Assembly: GCA_963699085.1 (NCBI GenBank)
Contig: CAVOTH010000001.1
Span: forward strand, 186,001 to 250,000
Direction: 5' to 3'
DNA from: Bog-756 sp963699085
Lineage (GTDB): Bacteria > Actinomycetota > Acidimicrobiia > Acidimicrobiales > RAAP-2
Length of the DNA: 64,000 nt
Under the pieces are notes generated by a model. That model worked only from the letters and a program-made list of their open reading frames with translations, was not told the DNA's origin and ran no database searches. This document shows positions 40,639 to 50,020 of this stretch, in pieces; position 1 is the stretch's first letter; the number at the start of each line of letters is the position of its first letter. The position numbers were made by a program, and so were the translations under genes.

Positions 40639-40725
40639 TCAGGCCGAGCGAAGCCGCTGGGCGGCGACGACACCGAGGGCGACGATGACGATGAGGATGA
40701 GAAGCTTCTTCATGGGGGAGATCAT
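40639..40725 (-). CDS. 28-aa single-helix membrane microprotein
   Basis: ATG 40725 (GGGAG 5-6 nt upstream) encodes MISPMKKLLILIVIVALGVV and ends AAQRLRSA: a basic start, one hydrophobic helix and a basic tail. ATG 40713 would give 24 aa beginning MKKLLIL. It resembles the N-terminal half of short actinobacterial DLW-39-type membrane proteins but lacks their C-terminal motif. It lies 67 bp downstream of sigA. The ribosome binding site and the CTCCCCC after the start can pair (GGGGGAG/CTCCCCC), putting the first ATG in a loop, so translation may be regulated. Confidence 0.5.
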   Translation of the reverse strand: MISPMKKLLILIVIVALGVVAAQRLRSA

Positions 40726-40791
40726 AACCACTCCCCCCAGGCCGCGATCCAGTCCCTGAGTCACCGGGGCGACGGGCCCGGACCGACTGGA

Positions 40792-41747
40792 CTAGACGGT
40801 CAGGAGATCGCGGGCGCCGGTGTCCGAGGACGGATGACGCAACTTCGACATGGCACGGGCCTCGATCTGGCGGATCCGCTCGCGGGTCAGGTTGAAGTGC
40901 TCTCCGACCTCCTCGAGTGTCCGGGGCTCGCCCCGGTCGAGTCCGAACCGCAACCGGAGGATCTCGCGCTCGCGCTCATCGAGCGGCGACAGCAGGCGGC
41001 CGATCTCCTCGGGGAGCAGCGAAACGGCAGCGACCTCGAAGGGGACTCCGCCGAGCGATCTTCGACGACGTCACCGAGCTCGGCGTCCCCGTCCTCGCGG
41101 AGTGGCTCGGACAGCGAGAGTGGCTCGGCCCGGAATCGGAGGGCCTCGACCAGCTTGTCTTCGGGCATCTCGACTTCGGCGCCGAGTTCGGCCAAGGTGG
41201 CCGGCCGGCCGTACTTCAGCTCCAGTCGGGCCTGGGCCTTCTGCACCCGGGCGAGGGTGTCGCCGGCGTGCACGGGGAGCCGGATGGTCCGGCCGGTGTT
41301 GGCGATGCCCCGGGTGATGGCCTGGCGGATCCACCACGTGGCATATGTCGAGAACTTGAAGCCCTTGCGCCAGTCGAACTTCTCGACGGCGTGCATGAGC
41401 CCGAGATTCCCCTCCTGGATAAGGTCCAGCAGGGGGAGGCCGGAGGCCTGGTACTTCTTGGCGATCGAGACGACCAGGCGGAGGTTCGACTGGACGAAGG
41501 TCTGCTGGGCCGATTCACCCTGGAGGACGGTGCGCCGCAGTTCGCGCTTCTTCGCCGGGGTCAGACCCTTCGGCGCAGACTGCATCTGGGCGTCGGCCTC
41601 GCGGCCGGCTTCGATAGCCTGGGCCAGGCGGACCTCATCATCCTTGGTCAGCAAAGGGTACTGACCGATATCGGTCAGATACAGACGTACGAGGTCCTCG
41701 TCGTCCCGCTCGAGCCGCTCCTTTGCCAAATTCACCAGGTCCTTCAT
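40792..41747 (-). CDS. sigA: Principal-type RNA polymerase sigma factor (frameshifted here)
   Basis: Sigma-70 group 1/2 protein. Region 1.2 (DLVRLYLTDIGQYPLLTKDD), region 2 (LRLVVSIAKKYQASGLPLLD and LIQEGNLGLMHAVEKFDWRK, GFKFSTYATWWIRQAITRGI) and region 3 are in one frame. Near 41041-41045 a C appears to be missing from a CCCC run; restoring it gives PFEVAAVSLLPEEI and then region 4 (LRFGLDRGEPRTLEEVGEHF, NLTRERIRQIEARAMSKLRH) ending at TAG 40792. Corrected length is 318 aa, with almost no region 1.1, as in SigB-like or short primary factors. sigA versus sigB is undecided; the essential C terminus argues for an error. Confidence 0.85.
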
Positions 41748-41935
41748 CTTCCCACTTGCATGGGGGACGCTCCATCAGGCGGACGGGTCCCCTCAGCAGA
41801 GAGGTACACCATGGCCAACGGAGCGAAATCGGGCGCAACGATCGCTGCAAGAGCAGTTTACCGGACGCGTCAACCCCTTCGAACGTCACCCCTGGTCAGG
41901 GCATTCGGATCCGGTGGTTGACGACCGTCGACCCG

Positions 41936-42652
41936 TCAGTCGGTCGGGACCCAGTCCGGCAGGTCGACGAGCCCCGAGTGCGCCCCACCGTTGACTGCCA
42001 CCGACTCGAGGCGCTGCTGGAAATCGTAGACGGCGGCGACGTCGTGGGGCCGGGTGACCAGGCGTTGGATCAGCCGCTCACCAGCCAGCCAGTCCTCGAT
42101 CTCGTCGCGCAGCACGAGCCGGAGGGCGCGCCGGAGCGGACCGTCGGCCACGGTCGTCACGACACGGAGATGGCGCGTGTAGGAGGTCACGAGTCGAGGG
42201 AGCACGACCCGGTAGAGACCGGCCAGGCGGGGTAGCGCACCGGCACGCGGGGCGACCTCCCGGTCGGCCGGCAGCCACGTCGACCCCGGTCCTTCGGCCA
42301 CGGGCTCGATCCCGTCGAGCGCGGCGAACAGCGCCCCGGTCGCCGGCGACGGCCGGGTCAGACCGTCGGGGTCCACCCCGGCCAGCACCGGGAGACGATC
42401 ACCCCACAACTCGGCGTGCCAGGCGTGGCGCATGCTCTGCGCGTCCAGGTGGACCTGCACACCGGCGACAGGCATGTCGCCGACCCAGGCACCGAGCCGG
42501 GCGAAGAGGGTGGCCTCGATCCAGCGGTACTCCCCCACGATTGCCGCCGTCCGGCCGAGCGTCATCGGCGGATAGCCGCCGGAACCCGGACCGTCCACGA
42601 CCACGGCGAGGTCGTCCGGGTAGGGGAGATCAGACAACGGTCGGGGTCCCAT
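41936..42652 (-). CDS. Helical protein of unknown function downstream of nadE
   Basis: 238 aa from ATG 42652. The N-terminal quarter is Pro/Gly/Tyr-rich (MGPRPLSDLPYPDDLAVVVD). The rest is helix-forming with conserved-looking His/Trp/Glu positions: GEYRWIEATLFARLGAWVGD, SMRHAWHAELWGDRLPVL and LRLVLRDEIEDWLAGERLIQ. The repeated E..H/E..R spacing recalls ferritin-like four-helix bundles, but the assignment is weak. It overlaps the open 3' end of nadE by about 90 nt. Confidence 0.6.
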   Translation of the reverse strand: MGPRPLSDLPYPDDLAVVVDGPGSGGYPPMTLGRTAAIVGEYRWIEATLFARLGAWVGDMPVAGVQVHLDAQSMRHAWHAELWGDRLPVLAGVDPDGLTRPSPATGALFAALDGIEPVAEGPGSTWLPADREVAPRAGALPRLAGLYRVVLPRLVTSYTRHLRVVTTVADGPLRRALRLVLRDEIEDWLAGERLIQRLVTRPHDVAAVYDFQQRLESVAVNGGAHSGLVDLPDWVPTD

Positions 42653-44387
42653 CGGTTGGCGGCGGAACGACGGTCGATGTGCGGGATGGACCGATAGTGG
42701 TTGGTGATCGGCATCCGCCGATCCTTGCCGAACGCCTTTCCCGAGATCCGGACCCCCGGTGGCATCTGGCGGCGCTTGTACTCGGCCCGGTCCACCAGGC
42801 CGACGACCCGGGCCACGACTTCGGGCTCGAAACCCTCGGCCACCAGGTCGTCGACCGACCGGTCGGCCTCCACGTAGCCGGCCATCACCGGGTCGAGCAC
42901 CGAGTAGGGCGGGAGCGACTCGTCGTCGCGCTGGTCGGGGCGCAGCTCGGCAGAGGGGGCCTTGTCCAGGACGGTCGCCGGGATCACGTCGGATCCGGCC
43001 CGGTCGTTGCGGTAGCGACACAACTCGTACACCAGGGTCTTCGCCACGTCTTTGATGACGGCGAACCCACCTGCCGAGTCGCCGTAGAGCGTCGAGTATC
43101 CGGTGGCCATCTCGCTCTTGTTCCCGGTGGTCAGGACGATCCAGCCCCGGGCGTTGGACAGCGCCATGAGCAGGACGCCCCGGATCCGGCTCTGGAGGTT
43201 CTCGTCGGTCAGGCCGGTGGGCTCACCGCCCAGCAGCGGGGTGAGCATGTCGGTGAAGGCACGATGAGCCGGCTCGATGCCCGCACCGGCCAGGTCGATC
43301 CCCAGGTTGGCGGCGAGCTTTTCGGCGTCGGTCACCGAACCTTCGCTCGAGTACCGCGAGGGCATGGCCACACCGTGGACGTGGTCGCTCCCGAGTGCGT
43401 CGGCGGCCACGGCCGCCACCAACGACGAGTCGATGCCGCCCGACAGCCCGATCACGGCGTCGGTGAACCCGTTCTTGGCCAGGTAGTCACGGGTCCCAAG
43501 TACCAGCGCTTCATACACCTCGGCAACCGGGTCGAGCACGTCGGCGACCGGTCGCAGCGGCCGGTCGTCCCCAGGAGCTCGAGGCGGACGACCGGGTGGC
43601 AGACGAAACCAGCAGCGGTCGGTGAGCTTCGGATCCCGCGACGGTCCAGCGACGTCGACGTCGACAACCAGCACCTCCTCGGCGAACTGGTGGGCCGAGG
43701 CGACAACCTCACCCCGCGGGTCGACGACGACCGACGCGCCATCGAAGACGAGTTCGTCCTGGCCGCCCACCTGATTGACGTAGACGATGGCGCACCCGGT
43801 TTCAGCAGTTCGGTCGGCGAGTACGGCGAGACGCTCCTGGCGGCGGCCACGTGAGTACGGCGACGCGTTGAGGTTGACCAGCAACCGGGCCCCATCGGCC
43901 GCCTGGTCGGCCATCGGGCCCGAGGGGAACCACATGTCCTCACAGATGGTCATCCCGACACTGATGCCGGCCACTTCGAACAGCGGAGCGGGACCGGAGC
44001 CGGAAGCGAACCAGCGCTGTTCGTCGAAGACGCCGTAGTTGGGCAGGATGCGCTTGACGTAACGGCCGAGCACCTGGCCCCCGCGCAGAGGGCGGCAGCG
44101 TTCAATAGGCGCCCCGACGGCCCGACGTCCACGTACCCGACGATGGCCGCGCACTCGCCGGTGGCCGCGGCCACCGATGCGAAGGCGGCCAGATTGTCCT
44201 CGACGAAGGCCGGCCGGCCGAGGAGGTCCTCGGGCGGGTAGCCGGTCACCGTCAGCTCCGGGAAGACCGCCAGGTCGGCACCGGCCCGACCGGCCGAGCC
44301 CAGGGCGTCGAGGACCCGGTCGACGTTGCCGTCCAGGTCGCCGACCACGGTGTTGATCTGACAGGCGGCCACCCGGATCCGAGGCAT
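42562..44387 (-). CDS. nadE: Glutamine-dependent NAD+ synthetase (frameshifted here)
   Basis: Amidates nicotinate adenine dinucleotide. The N-terminal nitrilase-type glutaminase starts MPRIRVAACQINTVVGDLDG with catalytic Glu in VFPELTVTGYPPEDLL, Lys in YVKRILPNYGVFDE and Cys in GMTICEDMWFP. The synthetase domain has GLSGGIDSSLVAAVAADALG and TTGNKSEMATGYSTLYGDSA. One G is missing near 44080 (a run of five that should be six), splitting AALCAG from GQVLGRYVKR. The normal C terminus (DRRMPITNHYR) is followed by about 40 more codons running into the next gene, so a second unseen indel or a lost stop is possible. Confidence 0.9.
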
Positions 44388-44472
44388 CGTCCCAGCCTAT
44401 CGGCCTGTCCACGGTGCTCCCCCTGCTCCCGGGAGCCCGGACGCGGGCGCAAGCTGAGTTGTTCATGCGCCG

Positions 44473-44499
44473 TTTACAATCGGGTAACGGGTCGGAAAC
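44473..44499 (+). promoter_or_regulatory. GlnR-type operator upstream of glnII
   Basis: Three half-sites in strict 11-bp register: TTTAC (44473-44477), GTAAC (44484-44488) and GAAAC (44495-44499), each separated by 6 nt. Actinobacterial GlnR boxes are alternating GTnAC and GaAAC half-sites with 6-nt gaps; the GTAAC-n6-GAAAC pair matches exactly. It lies 128 bp before the glnII start, and a GlnR-like gene lies downstream of the second glutamine synthetase. Confidence 0.6.
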
Positions 44500-44626
44500 G
44501 CCCTACTGCAATAGTGCGGAGTCCGTTGCGTTGGCAGGTCACCGCCGGTGTCGATCGGACTCCGGGGCTGTCTCCCGCCGTACAGGCGGTCGGGTAGTGG
44601 AGTAATCGAGCAATAGAGGAGTACAC

Positions 44627-45638
44627 GTGCCGTATCAAGCTGAATACATCTGGATCGACGGAACCGAGCCTTCGCCGTTGCTGCGCAGTAAGACACGGGT
44701 CATCCCCGACGGCAAGGAACCCGGTATCTGGGGTTTTGACGGCTCGAGCACCAACCAGGCGCTGGGCCACGATTCGGACTGCGTGCTGCGCCCGGTCTTC
44801 GACTGCCCCGACCCGCTGCGCGGACCGGCCGACAAACTGGTCATGTGCGAGGTCGAGCTCACCGACTTCACTCCCCACCCGACGAACACCCGGGCAAAAC
44901 TCGCGCGCCCTGGTCGAGACCTATGCCGACCAGGAGCCGATGTTCGGCATCGAGCAGGAGTACACGTTCATGAAGGACGGCCGCCCGCTGGGCTGGCCGG
45001 TCAGCGGGTACCCCGCCCCCCAGGGTCCGTACTACTGCGGCGTCGGGGGCGACAAGATGCCCGGGCGCGAAATCGTCGAGTTGCACACGGCCGCATGCAT
45101 CGACGCCGGTCTGGGCATCGAGGGCACCAATGCCGAAGTGATGATGGGCCAGTGGGAGTTCCAGGTCGGCGTGCTGTCCCCCTTGTCCGTCTCCGACCAA
45201 CTGTGGGTGGCCCGGTGGCTGCTCTTCCGTATCGCCGAGGACTTCGGTGTGTACGCCACGCTCGAGCCGAAGCCGATCCTGGGCGACTGGAACGGCGCCG
45301 GTGCCCACACCAACTTCTCGACCAAGGCCATGCGCGAGGAGGGTGGCTGGGATGCCATTATCGCCGGCTGCGAGGCCATCGGGAAGCGGGTCGACGAGCA
45401 CATCGCCGTGTACGGCGTGGGAATCGCGGATCGCCTGACCGGTGCCCACGAAACGGCCCACTACACCAAGTTCAGCTATGGCACCTCGGACCGCGGCGCG
45501 TCGATCCGCATCCCGTGGGCCGTGGCCAAGGACAAGAAGGGTTGGCTCGAGGACCGTCGCCCCAACGCCAACATGGACCCCTACCAGGTCACGGCCGTCA
45601 TGGTCGAGACCGTATGCGGGGACGCAGCCGGAAGCTGA
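44627..45638 (+). CDS. glnII: Type II glutamine synthetase (frameshifted here)
   Basis: Eukaryote-like GSII ligating ammonia to glutamate. GTG 44627 follows AGAGGAG. N terminus YQAEYIWIDGTEPSPLLRSK and IWGFDGSSTNQALGHDSD are in one frame; FGIEQEYTFMKDGRPLGWPV, YYCGVGGDKM, VMMGQWEFQVG and NGAGAHTNFSTKAMREE are in another. Removing one A from AAAA (44896-44899) restores NTRANSRALVETYADQEP and a 336-aa protein of normal GSII size. All active-site segments are intact. A GlnR-type box precedes the gene and a hairpin terminator follows it. Confidence 0.92.
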
Positions 45639-45682
45639 CCATCGGCGGGCCGGGCGGGCCTGCAAGCGGAGAGGACGTCGAC

Positions 45683-45710
45683 GGAGCCGGGTCCCCTGGG
45701 GCCCGGCTCC
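45683..45710 (+). terminator. Strong hairpin terminator after glnII
   Basis: GGAGCCGGG and CCCGGCTCC form a 9-bp stem; inside it CCCC and GGGG add four more pairs with one bulged T. It starts 45 bp after the glnII stop and 112 bp before the next start, so the two glutamine synthetase genes are probably separate transcripts. Confidence 0.65.
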
Positions 45711-45821
45711 GTGCGCTCTTGGCCGCCCACGTCGACCGGATCACCATTCACCTGCGACACTGTGGGGATCGAACCCGACCTTCCCACCGATCGCACCACG
45801 TCTCCGGAGGTGCAGGACCCC

Positions 45822-47197
45822 ATGAGGAGTCAAGAGGAGTACGTCCTCCGCACGGTGGAAGAACGCGGCATCCGCTTCGTCCAGCTGTGGTTCACCGACG
45901 TCCTGGGGACCCCGAAGACGTTCAGCATCACCCCCGCCGAACTCGAGAACGCGCTCGACGAGGGGATGACGTTCGACGGGTCGGCCATCGACGGGTTCAG
46001 CCGGGTCCAGGAGAGCGACGTCCTCGCCCGCCCGGACGCCAATACGTTCCAGCTCCTCCCTTGGCACGGCCATGGTCAGGGTCAGGGCCTCGACATCCAC
46101 GGCGACGCCGCGGGAGCGCAGGTGGCCCGGGTCTTCTGCGACATCGTCGACCTCGACGGCTCCCCCTTCCAGGGTGACCCCCGCCACGTGCTGAGCCGGA
46201 CCCTGGAACATGCCCGCGATCAGGGGTTCACCTTCTACCTCGCACCGGAGATGGAGTTCTTCTACTTCGCCGACGGCAATCCCTCCCACCCGCCCACCAC
46301 GCTCGACACCGGCTCCTACTTCGAGCTGACCGTGGCCGACCGGGCCAGCGACATCCGCCAGCGCACCGTGCTCACCCTCGAGGAGATGGGTATCCCGGTC
46401 GAGCACGCCCAGCACGAGGACGCCCCCAGCCAGCACGAAATCGACCTCCGCTACACCGACGCCCTCACCATGGCCGACACGGTCATGACCGTGCGCCTGG
46501 TCGTCAAGGAGATGGCCCGGCAGCAGGGGGTATTCGCCAGCTTCATGCCCAAGCCGCTGGCCGGGGTCCAGGGGTCGGGCATGCACACCCACATGTCGCT
46601 CTTCCGCGGTGACGAGAACGCGTTCGTCGACCTCGACCGGCCCGGCGGACTGTCGGAGGTGGCCGAGGGATTCATCGCCGGGCTCCTTCGCCACGCCGGG
46701 GAGATCACCGCGGTCACCAATCAGTGGGTCAACTCCTACAAGCGACTGGTTTCGGGCTACGAGGCCCCAATCCACGTCTCGTGGGCCCGGAACAACCGAT
46801 CGGCGCTGGTCCGGGTCCCGGTGGTCAAGTCCGGCAAGATGGGAGTCGACCCGGATCGAGTACCGCTCCCCGGACAGCGCCTGCAATCCGTATCTGGCCT
46901 TCGCCGTCATCCTGGCCGCCGGTCTGCGCGGGATCGAAAAGGGCTACGACCTTCCACCGGAAGCCGATGCCAACCTGTTCGCTCTCACTCCCGAGGAACT
47001 TGACGCCAAGGGAATCATGCATTTGCCTGGGAGCCTTCACGAGGCCCTCGGACTCGATGGAGTCCTCAGAACTCCTGGCGTCGACTCTGGGCGACCATGT
47101 CTTCGAATGGTTCATCAGGAACAAGCGCGAAGAGTGGGCCGGCTACAAGGCCCACGTCACCCAGTTCGAGCTCGACCGCTACCTACCGCTGCTCTAG
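45822..47197 (+). CDS. glnA: Type I glutamine synthetase, GlnA2-like (two frameshifts here)
   Basis: GSI-family enzyme from ATG 45822, with GGAGGTG upstream. YVLRTVEERGIRFVQLWFTD, GMTFDGSAIDGFSRVQESD, FYLAPEMEFFYF, ASFMPKPLAGVQGSGMHTHM and NSYKRLVSGYEAPIHVSWAR are intact. One extra G near 46841 (KSGK then ESTRIEYRSPDSACNPY) and one near 47050 (LHEAL then DSMESSELLASTLGDHV) break the frame; corrected length is 457 aa. The sequence is nearest the mycobacterial GlnA2 class. No adenylylation Tyr loop like NLYDLP is visible in the expected place, so control may be transcriptional, by the adjacent GlnR. Confidence 0.9.
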
Positions 47198-47264
47198 CCC
47201 GACCCGACCAAGCCACGACCCGGTGCCGGCCGGCCCACGACCCGAGGAGAGGGGGAGCATCGCC

Positions 47265-47945
47265 ATGGAACCACTGCTGTGCTTCCCCAGGCTGCCGCCG
47301 ACCGCGGTGACCGGGGTCCTCGAGCGGGCCGGCTACCCGTGGATCGGCATCGAACGCGCCGATGCGGTCGACGCCGACGAGCCCGAGGACGGCTGGTCCG
47401 GCGCGGTCATCTGCAGCGGTGGCGACCCGATCGCCGCCTTCGCGCTCTGCCGGCACCTCCGTTCCCGCGAAGTGCCGCTCGCCCCGGTCCTGGTAGTCGT
47501 GCCCGAGGACCAGCTCGGCGAGCTCGAGCTACGCGAGGACCTGTTCGACGACCTCTGCCTGGAACCGGTGAACGCCGAAGAGTTGGCCGCTCGCCTGGCC
47601 CATCTGTTCTGGCGGACCGGACGCGGCCTACGGCCCGACCTGCTGGAGCACGGGCCGCTGGTGCTCAACCTCGAGACCTACCAGGCTGCCGTCTCGGGAA
47701 GGGTGCTCGACCTGACCTACATGGAGTACGAGCTGCTCCGTTTCCTGGCGGCCCGCCCCGGCAAGGTCTTCACCCGCGAGACATTGCTGAGCCGGGTGTG
47801 GGGCTACGAGTACTACGGCGGGGCCCGAACGGTCGACGTCCACGTCCGGCGGCTGCGGGCCAAGCTCGGCGAAGAGCACGCCCATCTCATCCAGACGGTG
47901 CGCTCGGTCGGTTACCGCTTCGGCCAGACCAGCTGGACGCCCTAG
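47265..47945 (+). CDS. glnR: GlnR-like nitrogen response regulator (OmpR family)
   Basis: 226-aa orphan response regulator 67 bp downstream of the type I glutamine synthetase. The receiver-like domain (first ~115 residues) is degenerate: ALCRHLRSREVPLAPVLVVV is recognisable but the usual phospho-Asp context is replaced by GAVICSGGDP, as in GlnR of Streptomyces, which works without phosphorylation. The winged-helix domain is typical of GlnR: VSGRVLDLTYMEYELLRFLA, VFTRETLLSRVWGYEYYGGA and RTVDVHVRRLRAKLGEEHAH. It should bind the box before glnII and control nitrogen genes. Confidence 0.85.
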   Translation: MEPLLCFPRLPPTAVTGVLERAGYPWIGIERADAVDADEPEDGWSGAVICSGGDPIAAFALCRHLRSREVPLAPVLVVVPEDQLGELELREDLFDDLCLEPVNAEELAARLAHLFWRTGRGLRPDLLEHGPLVLNLETYQAAVSGRVLDLTYMEYELLRFLAARPGKVFTRETLLSRVWGYEYYGGARTVDVHVRRLRAKLGEEHAHLIQTVRSVGYRFGQTSWTP

Positions 47946-47970
47946 CCGTCCGAGCACATCCAGTCACCGC

Positions 47971-48339
47971 CTACGACGGGTCGCGGCGGGCCCACACCTC
48001 GATCTCGACGACCGCACCCATGGGCAGGGCCGACACCGCCACCATGGAGCGGGCCGGGCGGTGGGCACCGAAGGCCGCGACATAGGCCTCGTTGACCACG
48101 GGGAAGTCGGCCGGGTCGGTGGTGAAGACGGTGGTCTTCACCACGTCGGTCAGCGAGGCGGCCTCCGACTCGAGCAGGGAGGCCGCGTTGGCCACGGCCT
48201 GGCGCAACTGGGGGCCGGCGCCGCCCGCGACCAGGGCGGGCGTACCGTCCTCGGCCGGTGCCAGTCCCAGCTGACCCGAGCAGATCAGCCACGATCCGGC
48301 ACGGACGATCGGTGAGTAGGGACCCACGGGCGTGCTCAT
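47971..48339 (-). CDS. RidA family enamine/imine deaminase
   Basis: 122 aa from ATG 48339. VGPYSPIVRAGSWLICSGQL, AVANAASLLESEAASLTDVV and the signature ARSMVAVSALPMGAVVEIEV mark the YjgF/YER057c/UK114 fold. RidA hydrolyses reactive 2-aminoacrylate-type imines from PLP enzymes; the key Arg is in RPARSMVAV. It converges on glnR with 25 bp between stops. Confidence 0.9.
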   Translation of the reverse strand: MSTPVGPYSPIVRAGSWLICSGQLGLAPAEDGTPALVAGGAGPQLRQAVANAASLLESEAASLTDVVKTTVFTTDPADFPVVNEAYVAAFGAHRPARSMVAVSALPMGAVVEIEVWARRDPS

Positions 48340-48394
48340 GCGGCTCCTCGGGTTGGCGGTCGGACGCAAGGATCCTACGCGGCGTACCGCGCGG

Positions 48395-50008
48395 TCAGCG
48401 TCGGCCGGCACTACCCCGGTCGGTCGGCCACGCCACCGGCATCCCATCGGCCAACCACCTGGCCGCGGCCACCGCGGCGAACACCGCATCGGAGCCGTTG
48501 ACCGGCGCCCGGTCGGGCTCGTCGACGACCCGCACCGACAGCCGGGGCATGGCCCGGGCCTGGAGGATGCCGAACGAGCGGATGGTCAGGTCCTGCACCA
48601 TCCCCTCGGACGACACGGCGATCCCCTCCGAGCGCACCCACCCGAGGGCCTGGTGGCAGGCGCCGATCACGAATGAGCGGAGGGAGACCTGGTCGAGCAC
48701 GGCACCGGCGGACACTTCGATATCGAGCGACCCCCCGGCCGCGCAGCGCACGTTGGCGCGGCCGCCCCGAGGGCTCTCCACTTCCACCGCCACGTCGGTC
48801 ACCGGTGAGCCGCGCCTGCCGTGGCGGGCGGCCGAGGCCAGCACGGCCGCCTCGGCCCACACCGCGGCCCGCAAGGAGAGTGACGTCGCGGGACCGACGA
48901 CGTGCACCGGTTCGAGCGCCAGACCGGGAGCGACCGACGCCACATCGGCCACCATGGCGGCCCAGGCGGTGGGGTCGGCCCCGTCACCCGAGATCCCCAC
49001 CCGGAGTACGCCCGTACCATCCGCCCGGATGCCACCGGCCACGGGTGGCCGCTTCGGCCCTCGGCGGACAACGTCCTCACGCGACCAGAGCACCCGCACG
49101 GTACGCCCGTGCCGGTCGGCGAGCCGGCGGGCATCCTCCGCCACCGGTGAGTCCAGCTTTCCCCCGAACGACCCCCCGTTCCCGTACGGCGAGGCCGGGG
49201 TGCCCCCCGGATCGCACCAGGATGCGTCCGGCTCCACGTAGGCCGGCTCCACCCAGGTGGTGGCCAGCGCAGCCGACCAGGGCCCTTCGGGCACCTCGAC
49301 CGGGTGGCTGAGTGGGATGGTGGTGCTCCGCCCCTGCACCTTGCCGGCCAGCGCCCGAGCCTCGGGTAGCGACTCGGCCACGGCGTAGTCGTCACCGTCG
49401 ACCACAGCCACCAGGGCATCGGCCGGACAGCCGTCGTCGGCGAAGCCGGCGCGGCCCAGAACCACCTCCGTGCCGACCCGCTGGGGCACACCGCCCTCGA
49501 GGGCGGCACGGGCGGCGGCCGCCGCCAGGTCCCTCCCTTGCGGGGTCGGCCCGATGTCGGCACCCGCGCCGACGACCCGGGCGGCGGCCTCGACGATGGT
49601 CTGCCAGCCGGTGCAGCGGCACAGATGGGCGAGCAGCGCCTGTTCGACAGTTCCTTCGGTTGCCGGCTCGGATCCGGCCAGGGCGGCCAACCGCATGACG
49701 ATGCCAGGCGTGCAGAATCCGCACTGGCTGCCGCCGGTGCCGACGAGCGCCTCGGACCACCGGCGCCGGACCGGCTCGTCGAGTCCGTCGAGGGTGGTCA
49801 CGGCGCGGCCCTCGAGGCGTCGCACCGGAGTCACACAGGCCACGCGTGGAGCACCATCCACCCACACCGTGCAGCAGCCGCACTGGCCCTGGGGACTGCA
49901 GCCGTCCTTGACCGACCGGAGTCCCAACCGCTCTCGGAGGAACTCGAGCAGGGTCGAACCGTCGTCCGGGGCCTCGACGTCGGCGCCGTTGACGCTGAGT
50001 CGGGTCAG
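48395..50008 (-). CDS. Compact molybdenum-hydroxylase-like protein with fused 2Fe-2S domains
   Basis: The N terminus is a complete xanthine-dehydrogenase-type small subunit: ferredoxin cluster GCSPQGQCGCCTVWVDG, then helical domain QCGFCTPGIVMRL and LCRCTGWQTIVEAAARVV. It is fused to about 365 residues recalling molybdopterin-binding subunits (VPQRVGTEVVLGRAGFADDG, GNGGSFGGKLDSPVAEDARR), far shorter than the ~750 residues normal for that subunit; no FAD domain is present. The first conventional start (TTG 49927) would cut into the ferredoxin fold; CTG 50008 after an in-frame stop gives 537 aa and a full domain. Downstream of an ErpA/IscA-type gene. Activity unknown. Confidence 0.7.
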   Translation of the reverse strand: MTRLSVNGADVEAPDDGSTLLEFLRERLGLRSVKDGCSPQGQCGCCTVWVDGAPRVACVTPVRRLEGRAVTTLDGLDEPVRRRWSEALVGTGGSQCGFCTPGIVMRLAALAGSEPATEGTVEQALLAHLCRCTGWQTIVEAAARVVGAGADIGPTPQGRDLAAAAARAALEGGVPQRVGTEVVLGRAGFADDGCPADALVAVVDGDDYAVAESLPEARALAGKVQGRSTTIPLSHPVEVPEGPWSAALATTWVEPAYVEPDASWCDPGGTPASPYGNGGSFGGKLDSPVAEDARRLADRHGRTVRVLWSREDVVRRGPKRPPVAGGIRADGTGVLRVGISGDGADPTAWAAMVADVASVAPGLALEPVHVVGPATSLSLRAAVWAEAAVLASAARHGRRGSPVTDVAVEVESPRGGRANVRCAAGGSLDIEVSAGAVLDQVSLRSFVIGACHQALGWVRSEGIAVSSEGMVQDLTIRSFGILQARAMPRLSVRVVDEPDRAPVNGSDAVFAAVAAARWLADGMPVAWPTDRGSAGRR

Positions 50009-50020
50009 GGGATCAGGAAA

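Noticed and set aside
41811..41921. 36-codon plus-strand frame with AGAGAGG before its ATG, upstream of sigA
   Set aside because: It lies within the sigA 5' region, no family or hydrophobic pattern is visible, and such a frame is expected by chance.
44896..44900. Programmed frameshift in glnII
   Set aside because: The run of four A residues is not followed by a stimulatory structure that I can see, and glutamine synthetase II is not known to use frameshifting; an inserted base explains it better.
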